NCBI GenBank assembly: GCA_031267455.1 | Contig: JAIRZC010000053.1 | Coordinates: forward strand, 1 to 5,168 | Direction of reading: 5' to 3' | Source: Accumulibacter sp. | GTDB lineage: Bacteria > Pseudomonadota > Gammaproteobacteria > Burkholderiales > Rhodocyclaceae | Length of the DNA stretch: 5,168 nucleotides | Part shown: piece by piece, positions 1 to 4,508 of the stretch | How the letters are laid out: the number at the start of each line of letters is the position of its first letter | Position numbering within the stretch: position 1 is the stretch's first letter | Notes under the pieces: generated by a model | What the model saw: only the letters and a program-made list of their open reading frames with translations | The model's database searches: none | What the model was told of the DNA's origin: nothing | Program-made: the position numbers and the translations under genes

Positions 1-192
1 CGAGCTTTTCCGGCTTTTAACCGTCCCGGCGAGTTGGATGGCTCCCCCGAAGAGGAGGAGTTTTTCGGTCAGTGTCGTCTTGCCCGCGTCCGGGTGCGAA
101 ATGATCGCGAAGGTCCGTCGTTTTGAAACGTCGCGCAAAAGATCGGCGGGAAAGCCGGAAGCATCCGAATTGGAATTTGGACTGGAATCCAT
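1..192 (-). CDS. prfC: Peptide chain release factor 3 (RF3), N-terminal 64 residues, cut by window edge
   Basis: RF3 is a cytoplasmic translational GTPase that removes RF1/RF2 from the ribosome after peptide release. Reading the minus strand from the ATG at 192-190 gives 64 codons without a stop, running off the left edge. After a variable Ser/Asn-rich start (residues 1-15), residues 25-64 match the RF3 N-terminus very closely: [20 protein letters not shown] (25-44), then [19 protein letters not shown]. The segment SHPDAGKT at residues 32-39 is the G1/P-loop, in the form typical of RF3 rather than the GHVDHGKT form of EF-Tu and EF-G. The expected full length is about 530 residues, so the other GTPase motifs and domains 2-3 are outside the window. 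No good Shine-Dalgarno precedes the ATG, but the recognisable core begins only about 20 residues in, so this start fits. The gene is transcribed away from comEC. Identity is near certain; only the exact start is less sure. Confidence 0.94.
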   Translation of the reverse strand, partial: MDSSPNSNSDASGFPADLLRDVSKRRTFAIISHPDAGKTTLTEKLLLFGGAIQLAGTVKSRKSS

Positions 193-225
193 GAAACTGT
201 CAGGTGTGCGGCGAAAACCGCGCAG

Positions 226-231
226 TATACT
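226..231 (-). promoter_or_regulatory. Possible -10 element for prfC
   Basis: On the minus strand TATACT (5 of 6 to TATAAT) lies 34 bases upstream of the prfC ATG, which would give a leader of roughly 25-30 bases. It sits inside the 8-bp palindrome AGTATACT (224-231), so it can be read on either strand. I see no convincing -35 hexamer at 16-18 bases from it, so the call is weak. Confidence 0.25.
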
Positions 232-275
232 TGAAATTATCCGGGTCGCCTGTCGGACTTGACCGGATGGATCGT

Positions 276-314
276 AAAAAAGCGGGAAGGCCGCCTCATT
301 CCCCGTTTTCCCGC
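276..314 (-). terminator. Candidate intrinsic terminator, minus strand
   Basis: Read on the minus strand, GCGGGAA (314-308) and TTCCCGC (288-282) form a perfect 7-bp stem that is followed at once by six T residues (281-276). The loop is 19 bases. A shorter alternative uses GGGAA at 303-299 with TTCCC and a 10-base loop. The stem with an adjoining T tract is the layout of a Rho-independent terminator. It would stop transcripts coming from the comEC side before the prfC promoter region. The long loop lowers confidence. Confidence 0.4.
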
Positions 315-457
315 GCAAAGGGAATATCGATTCGCGTAAAATTCGTGAAAGAAGCTTTTCGTCCTGCTTTGGCTTGTTTCGTCAGATGGGTGGCTGCAAA
401 CCGCGATAGTACGCATAATTCTTCCAGGGAAAAATCGGTGGAAAAGCTTATTGTCAT
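296..457 (-). CDS. Possible small ORF (53 aa), unrecognised
   Basis: A minus-strand ORF runs from ATG at 457-455 to TGA at 298-296. The predicted peptide begins [20 protein letters not shown] and has a mixed, soluble-looking composition with a likely helix around residues 9-26. Two things argue for it: the composition looks less biased than that of the competing frames, and its stop lies inside the loop of the terminator-like hairpin at 276-314. Against it: only a poor AAAGAG sits 2 bases from the ATG, I recognise no family, and the same frame stays open upstream into the comEC start, as a chance ORF could. I assign no function. It may simply be noise in an intergenic region. Confidence 0.2.
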   Translation of the reverse strand: MTISFSTDFSLEELCVLSRFAATHLTKQAKAGRKASFTNFTRIDIPFARENGE

Positions 458-513
458 ATCTCTTTGGCAAAACGGCGCAAAGCGGCGGTATTGCGGATTT
501 TTCCAAGGCGCGC

Positions 514-530
514 GACGCTTTTCAAGCGTC
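514..530. repeat. Perfect 7-bp inverted repeat upstream of comEC
   Basis: GACGCTT (514-520) and AAGCGTC (524-530) are perfect complements around a TTC loop, ending 30 bases before the comEC ATG. There is no T tract after it on the plus strand, so it is unlikely to be a terminator. If it lies in the comEC leader it could form a stable hairpin; if upstream of the transcript start it could be a protein-binding dyad. The structure is visible; any role is inferred. Confidence 0.45.
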
Positions 531-560
531 CCCGTTTGAAGATTTTTCCAACGACGCCCC

Positions 561-3065
561 ATGCGCTCCTTCATCATCGCTTTTGCGTGCGGCGTCATTC
601 TTCTCCAGTTTCAGGAGGACTTGCCGACTCTCGCGTGGATAGGCGCGCTGGCCGTCGCCGGATTCGCGCTCATCGTATTTCCTGCGATCCGCCGGGGTGA
701 AAAAACTCCGTTTCCGCCCCGCGGTTTTGGCATTGCCTTTCGTTCTCATGCTTTTTCCTGCGGTCTGCCTCTTGGCGGGTTCCTGCTTGGCTTTGCGTGG
801 GCGGCTGGAATGGCGCATTACCGCTTGGCCGATGCGCTGGAGGAAGAATGGGAAATGCGGACGATAGAACTTACCGGGGTCATTGCCAATTTGCCCGCGC
901 GTTCAGCGCAAGGCGAGCGCTTTTCGTTCGACGTCGAGTCTGTTCACACGCAAGGCGCGCGCGTTTCCGGACGGATCATGCTCTCGTGGTATCGTCCGCG
1001 CGGCGGCGCGACGAAAAAACCGGAGAAAGCGGTGAAGAGGGCTTGGGTCAAAAGTGGCGAAGAGTCTGCCGGATCGTCTGCGGAATCTCTTTCAGTGTCA
1101 TGGTCCGATCCTCATGCCGCGCTTTTCCACCCCGGCGAACGATGGCGCTTTTCCGTGCGCTTGAGGAGACCTCATGGCACCGCCAACCCATATGGGAGCG
1201 ATTATGAGGCGTGGCTGCTCGAACGCGGGATTCGCGCGACGGGTTCGATCGATACGCGCGGGGGAGTCGGAGAAAGGTTGGACGCCTTCATTTTGCGTCC
1301 GAGTTACGTCATCGAAGCCTTTCGCGATCGGATACGGGCGCGTTTCCTCGCGGCATTGCCCGACGCGCCCGGTGTTGGCGTCCTGATCGCTCTGGCGATA
1401 GGCGAACAGCGCTCGATTGCCCCGACGCAGTGGGAACTTTTCCGGCGAACGGGGATTACGCATCTCGTCAGCATTTCCGGTTTGCACGTGACGATGGTTG
1501 GCGCGCTTTTCGGGTGGATTCTTGGCAGACTGTGGCGTCGCATCCCGCGCCTGATGCTGTGGTTTCCGGCGCAGAAAGCGGGTCTTGCCGCCGGCTGGCT
1601 GGCCGCGTTTTTTTATTCGCTCCTCGCGGGTTTCGAAGTTCCGGCGCAGCGCACCTTTTATATGCTGACGGTCGTCATGTTCTCGCTGATGTCAGGGAAA
1701 AATTTCGGCGCGGGGCGAACCTTTTTGGCAGCGCTCCTGACGGTACTGCTTCTCGATCCCTGGGCGGTATTGTCACCGGGTTTTTGGCTGTCTTTTTGCG
1801 CGGTGGCTTTTTTGTTCCTCGTTGGAATATCGCGCATCGTCAAGGGACGCCGATGGCGGGATGCGCTGGCGCAATGGGGCGCCGCTCAATGGGGGGTAAC
1901 GCTCGGGACATTGCCGCTGCTCCTGCTCTTTTTCCAGCAGTTTTCGCTGGTTTCGCCGCTGGCCAACGCGCTGGCGATTCCCTTCGTCAGTTTTCTGATC
2001 ACGCCGCTGACCCTCGTCTTCGCGGTATTCCCCTGGATTCCACTGCTTTCACTCGACCATTGGCTGCTGGAACAATTGATGCGTTTCATCGAGGCGCTCG
2101 CCGTCTGGCCGGTCTGGCGGCAGGCGGCGCCGCCCATCTGGGCTGCGCTTCTGGCGAGTCTCGGCGCTGTTTGGCTCCTGTTGCCGCGTGGTTTTCCCGG
2201 TCGGCTGGCCGGTTTTTTCCTGCTGCTGCCCGCGATATTTTTTCGGCCGGATGCCCCAGCGCCGGGCGAAATTCGGGCCGAGGTACTCGACGTCGGGCAG
2301 GGACTCGCGGTACTCGTCCGGACGGCCGGGCATACGCTGCTTTACGACACCGGTCCGGTTTATACACCGGAATCAAACGCGGCCTCGCGCGTTATCGTCC
2401 CGTACCTGCATGCTTCCGGAATTGATCGGATCGATACGCTGGTCGTTTCGCACCGAGACCAGGATCACGCGGGAGGAATGGGGACGGTACTGGCCTCGTT
2501 TCCTGTCCGGCGCGTATTGAGCTCGATGGAACTTCCCGAGGGGGAGCGCTGCGTCGCCGACGGAGAGGGCGTCCGTGAATGGGAATGGGACGGCGTGCGT
2601 TTTACTCTACTTCATCCGTTCGAGGGCGACTATGCGGCAAAGTCGAAAAAACCAAATAACTTAAGTTGCGTCCTGCGCGTTTCCAACGCTTCCGGGAGCC
2701 TTTTGCTCACCGGAGACATCGAGATCGCCGACGAAAGAAAACTGATTTCGCGGTTTTCTCCGGAAAGCTTGCGCGGAACGGTCGTGCTCGTTCCGCACCA
2801 TGGAAGCCGTGGTGGGTCCTCGCCCGCTTTCGTCGCAGCCGTTGCGCCCGAAGAGGCGGTCGTTTCGGCGGGCTATCGCAACCGTTTCGGCCATCCTCGG
2901 CCCGAAGTGCTCGCGCGTTATGGCGCAAGCCGTATCTGGCGTACCGATCGCGACGGCGCGATACGCTTTTTCTTTCCCGCCGCTCCCGGCGGACCTGGTG
3001 GCCAAAAATCCCTTCACGCAAGCGCATGGAGAAGGGAAAATGTACGCTATTGGCATGATCGGTGA
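561..3065 (+). CDS. comEC: DNA internalization competence protein ComEC/Rec2 (inner-membrane channel)
   Basis: ComEC carries single-stranded DNA across the inner membrane during natural transformation. The 834-residue product has the full family layout. Hydrophobic N-terminal segments lie at about residues 3-16, 24-42 and 67-84. A soluble DUF4131/OB-like region follows at about 98-232, including the PHGTANPYGSDYEAWLLERG stretch at 204-223. The polytopic Competence domain spans about 265-560 with the signature HLVSISGLHVTMV at 301-313. A C-terminal metallo-beta-lactamase-like domain starts at about 570, with DVGQG (577-581), SHRDQDHAGG (630-639), LTGDIE (716-721), PHHGS (745-749) and FGHP (776-779), so the metal-binding residues appear intact. 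ATG 561 is the first start after an in-frame TGA at 537-539 and opens straight into the family's hydrophobic N-terminus, although no Shine-Dalgarno is evident. The protein is somewhat long for the family, partly because of a charged, Ser-rich stretch at about 147-182. It is divergent from prfC and convergent with hslO, so it appears monocistronic. A working uptake role also needs comEA, pilus and comF/dprA genes, none visible here. Confidence 0.96.
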   Translation: MRSFIIAFACGVILLQFQEDLPTLAWIGALAVAGFALIVFPAIRRGEKTPFPPRGFGIAFRSHAFSCGLPLGGFLLGFAWAAGMAHYRLADALEEEWEMRTIELTGVIANLPARSAQGERFSFDVESVHTQGARVSGRIMLSWYRPRGGATKKPEKAVKRAWVKSGEESAGSSAESLSVSWSDPHAALFHPGERWRFSVRLRRPHGTANPYGSDYEAWLLERGIRATGSIDTRGGVGERLDAFILRPSYVIEAFRDRIRARFLAALPDAPGVGVLIALAIGEQRSIAPTQWELFRRTGITHLVSISGLHVTMVGALFGWILGRLWRRIPRLMLWFPAQKAGLAAGWLAAFFYSLLAGFEVPAQRTFYMLTVVMFSLMSGKNFGAGRTFLAALLTVLLLDPWAVLSPGFWLSFCAVAFLFLVGISRIVKGRRWRDALAQWGAAQWGVTLGTLPLLLLFFQQFSLVSPLANALAIPFVSFLITPLTLVFAVFPWIPLLSLDHWLLEQLMRFIEALAVWPVWRQAAPPIWAALLASLGAVWLLLPRGFPGRLAGFFLLLPAIFFRPDAPAPGEIRAEVLDVGQGLAVLVRTAGHTLLYDTGPVYTPESNAASRVIVPYLHASGIDRIDTLVVSHRDQDHAGGMGTVLASFPVRRVLSSMELPEGERCVADGEGVREWEWDGVRFTLLHPFEGDYAAKSKKPNNLSCVLRVSNASGSLLLTGDIEIADERKLISRFSPESLRGTVVLVPHHGSRGGSSPAFVAAVAPEEAVVSAGYRNRFGHPRPEVLARYGASRIWRTDRDGAIRFFFPAAPGGPGGQKSLHASAWRRENVRYWHDR

Positions 3066-3079
3066 GGATTTGCGGGATA

Positions 3080-3116
3080 TTTCACCAAGGACGTGAATCA
3101 CGGGAAAATGGTGAAA
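3080..3116. repeat. 8-bp dyad with inner stem between convergent comEC and hslO
   Basis: TTTCACCA (3080-3087) and TGGTGAAA (3109-3116) are perfect complements. Nested inside them is a second stem, CGTG (3092-3095) with CACG (3099-3102), around AAT. It starts 15 bases after the comEC stop and could fold in transcripts from either side. The T run is on the 5' arm and no T tract follows on either strand, so this is not a standard intrinsic terminator. It may still act as a 3'-end stabilising or pausing hairpin. Confidence 0.4.
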
Positions 3117-3133
3117 ACGAGGCGCTAAACGAT

Positions 3134-3152
3134 AAAAGCCCGGAAGCCCCGG
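3134..3152 (-). terminator. Weak candidate terminator for hslO
   Basis: Six bases past the hslO stop on the minus strand, CCGG (3152-3149) pairs with CCGG (3143-3140) around a 5-base loop. Two bases (GC) and then TTTT (3137-3134) follow. Position and order suit a terminator, but the stem is only 4 bp and the T tract is short, so termination here is uncertain. Confidence 0.25.
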
Positions 3153-3157
3153 ATGCG

Positions 3158-4021
3158 TCAGTGCCGCGTAGGCGATGTCGGAGGGATGTTTCTGAAGAGT
3201 TCGTCAATGGCCGCCTTGTCGAAGCGATATTCGTGGTTGGCGAGCTCGTCGCGAATGACAATTACGCCGTTCTTGTTGAGCGTTGCGTAAACGTCCTCGC
3301 GTCCGAGCGTACGAAGCATATTGCGGACTTTTCCCCAGTCTTTCGGAAAATTGTGGATGACGGGTTTTTCGTCGAAAAGGCGGATCGTCTCCTCGTGGAA
3401 AAGCCGCGCCAACAATTCTTCGCAGGACAAGCCAAGCAGCTCGGCGCGTTTGACGGTACTGGCGAGCGCTTCGACGCGTGTCCACCCGTCGGGGTCGCGT
3501 TTGTCGGCATCGGGCATTTTCTGGATGAAAAGTCCGGCCGCGCTTGTCGGAGTCGCAGCGAGGAAAAGGCGCGAAACGAGTTGCTCGGACTGTTTCAGAT
3601 AATGCTCGAAAACTTCGGCAAGTGTTTTCCCCGATAACGGAACGATGCTCTGGTAAGGCTGGCGCAGTGTCGAACGTTCGAGCGAAATCGCGAGTTGACC
3701 GCGACCGAGCAAGTCGACGGGGCTCGGAGTTTCGGTGATTTTGCCATGACGCGCCATGCATCGGATGTTTCGCGCTTCATCGCAATCGACGACGAGCAGC
3801 GAGACCGGGCCGTTTGCGCGCGACTGGATCGACAGTCGGCTGGGTTGTTTGAGGTTGTCGGCGAGCAGGAGCGCGGTTGCGCTCATTTCGCCGAGCAGGC
3901 GGATGACGGGGTCGGGATAGCTCCGCTGGATGAGGAGCTTCTGCCAGACGGCGTCCATGCGGACGAAGGCGCCCCGGATGTCGAGGTCGTCGAAGAGAAA
4001 GCGCCGCAGGCTGTCGGTCAT
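3158..4021 (-). CDS. hslO: Hsp33 family molecular chaperone lacking the zinc-binding redox cysteines
   Basis: Hsp33 is a cytoplasmic ATP-independent holdase, normally switched on by oxidation of a C-terminal zinc centre. This 287-residue product has near-normal length (E. coli has 292). Its N-terminal core is typical: DSLRRFLFDDLDIRGAFVRM (3-22), YPDPVIRLLGEMSATALLLA (35-54), and GPVSLLVVDCDEARNIRCMA (71-90). The C-terminal part keeps the family frame, with LFHEETIRLFDE (207-218), LRTLGREDVY (236-245) and YRFDKAAIDELF (265-276). The CxC and CxxC pairs are absent. By alignment to the remembered family pattern they fall at F225/K227 and D258/A261. The only cysteines are 80, 88 and 200, none in the switch region. 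Flanking residues stay in register, so a frameshift does not explain the loss. The start is ATG 4021-4019, preceded by AAAGGA at 4036-4031 with 9-base spacing. The family call is secure; I infer that oxidative activation is lost or replaced by another control. Confidence 0.95.
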   Translation of the reverse strand: MTDSLRRFLFDDLDIRGAFVRMDAVWQKLLIQRSYPDPVIRLLGEMSATALLLADNLKQPSRLSIQSRANGPVSLLVVDCDEARNIRCMARHGKITETPSPVDLLGRGQLAISLERSTLRQPYQSIVPLSGKTLAEVFEHYLKQSEQLVSRLFLAATPTSAAGLFIQKMPDADKRDPDGWTRVEALASTVKRAELLGLSCEELLARLFHEETIRLFDEKPVIHNFPKDWGKVRNMLRTLGREDVYATLNKNGVIVIRDELANHEYRFDKAAIDELFRNIPPTSPTRH

Positions 4022-4127
4022 TGATTCGATTCCTTTGAGTCAATTCCGGACGAAGTCGGAAAACGGCTAGTGTATCCCAGAAACCGGGATCGATCGCGCC
4101 ACGCGTTTTAAGCTTCGGCGCTGGTGA

Positions 4128-4340
4128 AAAGGCAGTCGATCTTTCGAAGGTCGTGTTGATTTGGAGCTTATCTGAAACAACAATATTTTGCAGTTCGCTC
4201 GGATTGAACGCATTCTTCGGGAAGCCCTCTCGAAAGTTCACGAAAAGCGGGCAAATATTCTTTCCGATGGCTTTTCCGATGCACTTATCGAGAGCCAATC
4301 ATTGATACGCCCTCTAAAGGAGACAAATATAATCTATTGA
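4128..4340 (+). pseudogene. Possible decayed coding sequence or short ORF, unrecognised
   Basis: In one plus-strand frame the sequence reads like protein on both sides of a TGA at 4173-4175: GRVDLELI before it, and after it a 54-codon open stretch to TGA 4338-4340 that includes QFARIERILREALSKVHEKR. The downstream part has the spacing of charged and hydrophobic residues seen in an amphipathic helix. No ATG or GTG starts it; the only candidate is TTG 4188-4190 (50 codons) with no Shine-Dalgarno nearby. The simplest reading, if it is coding at all, is the tail of a gene broken by a stop. I do not recognise the family. Chance is a serious alternative. Confidence 0.2.
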
Positions 4341-4356
4341 TTTCATAGGATTTATC

Positions 4357-4381
4357 TTGAAATTCGCATTTTGAATGTCAA
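4357..4381. promoter_or_regulatory. Candidate operator: 25-bp imperfect dyad
   Basis: TTGAAATTC (4357-4365) and GAATGTCAA (4373-4381) are complementary at 8 of 9 positions around a 7-base spacer. The half-site spacing puts the arms about 16 bases apart, which suits binding by a dimeric helix-turn-helix regulator. It ends 23 bases upstream of the candidate -35 of the downstream gene, a position where an activator could act. A+T-rich sequence raises the chance of such a dyad occurring at random. Confidence 0.3.
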
Positions 4382-4404
4382 CAAGATTTCCGTTTGAAAT
4401 CTTT

Positions 4405-4433
4405 TTGCCTTTTTCGGGGAATCGGACTATTCT
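4405..4433 (+). promoter_or_regulatory. Candidate sigma-70 promoter of the RHS-type gene
   Basis: TTGCCT (4405-4410, 4 of 6 to TTGACA) is followed by an exact 17-base spacer and TATTCT (4428-4433, 4 of 6 to TATAAT). Transcription would start near 4440, giving a leader of about 70 bases that contains the hairpin at 4462-4478. The spacing is ideal but both hexamers are mediocre, so a helper protein or another promoter is possible. Confidence 0.33.
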
Positions 4434-4461
4434 TTACCAGAGGTATTGTGATTCGCCTATT

Positions 4462-4478
4462 GTCCGGCAAAGCCGGGC
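4462..4478 (+). other. Leader hairpin upstream of the RHS-type gene
   Basis: GTCCGGC (4462-4468) pairs with GCCGGGC (4472-4478) through 7 pairs, one of them T-G, around an AAA triloop. The inner five pairs are all G-C. It ends 19 bases before the Shine-Dalgarno and has no T tract after it, so it is not a terminator. It may stabilise the 5' end of the message or affect ribosome loading. Confidence 0.4.
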
Positions 4479-4497
4479 GATGTGTCGTTATCTTGTT

Positions 4498-4502
4498 GGA
4501 GA
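4498..4502 (+). promoter_or_regulatory. Ribosome binding site that fixes the start at 4509
   Basis: GGAGA lies six bases before ATG 4509. An in-frame GTG at 4482 has no comparable site, so this Shine-Dalgarno decides the start of the secreted RHS-type protein. Confidence 0.75.
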
Positions 4503-4508
4503 AAGATC

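Larger units (their letters stand above)
193..560. other. Divergent intergenic region between prfC and comEC
   Basis: This 368-base gap separates two divergently transcribed genes and should hold both promoters. I find no RNA gene and no strongly supported protein gene. What can be seen is a TATACT palindrome near prfC, a minus-strand terminator-like hairpin at 276-314, a possible short minus-strand ORF at 296-457, and a perfect hairpin at 514-530 just before comEC. No clear sigma-70 promoter for comEC was found: TTGTCA at 451-456 has no matching -10 at 16-18 bases. Confidence 0.8.
4022..4508. other. Intergenic region between hslO and the RHS-type gene, with local A+T enrichment
   Basis: This 487-base gap lies between divergent hslO (minus) and the secreted RHS-type gene (plus). 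The stretch from about 4310 to 4440 is clearly richer in A+T than the flanking genes, as is common upstream of horizontally acquired or strongly regulated genes. Its contents, given separately, are a possible coding relic, a perfect TATAAT at 4328-4333, a 25-bp dyad, a candidate promoter, a leader hairpin and a Shine-Dalgarno. A small hairpin (ATCCC 4074-4078 / GGGAT 4086-4090) sits upstream of hslO. A 9-bp direct repeat, TTTCCGATG, occurs at 4261-4269 and 4273-4281. No RNA gene is recognisable. Confidence 0.7.

Noticed and set aside
204..539. A 111-codon plus-strand frame in the prfC-comEC gap
   Set aside because: The product has no recognisable motif and a shadow-like composition, and no ribosome site precedes it. 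It would also have to read through the promoter region of comEC.
2100..2108. GCCGTCTGG, resembling the Neisseria DNA uptake sequence GCCGTCTGAA, inside comEC
   Set aside because: It is a single incomplete match within coding sequence for A-V-W and no other copy occurs in the window, so it is best explained by chance.
1211..2425. A 404-codon plus-strand open frame inside comEC
   Set aside because: It lies wholly within comEC in another frame, is rich in Arg/Ala/Gly with no recognisable motifs, and comEC itself carries all family signatures. It is a by-product of high G+C coding sequence.
3062..3637. A 191-codon plus-strand open frame over the 3' half of hslO
   Set aside because: It is antisense to hslO, whose protein is clearly homologous to Hsp33. 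The composition is that of a complement-strand shadow.
3777..4298. A 173-codon minus-strand frame starting in the hslO upstream region
   Set aside because: It needs a TTG start, has no ribosome site, and more than half of it is an Arg/Pro-rich shadow of the hslO 5' end. No family is recognisable.
4302..4333. TTGATA with TATAAT as the main promoter of the RHS-type gene
   Set aside because: The hexamers are good but the spacer is 20 bases, outside the normal 16-18, so it is kept only as part of the control-region finding.
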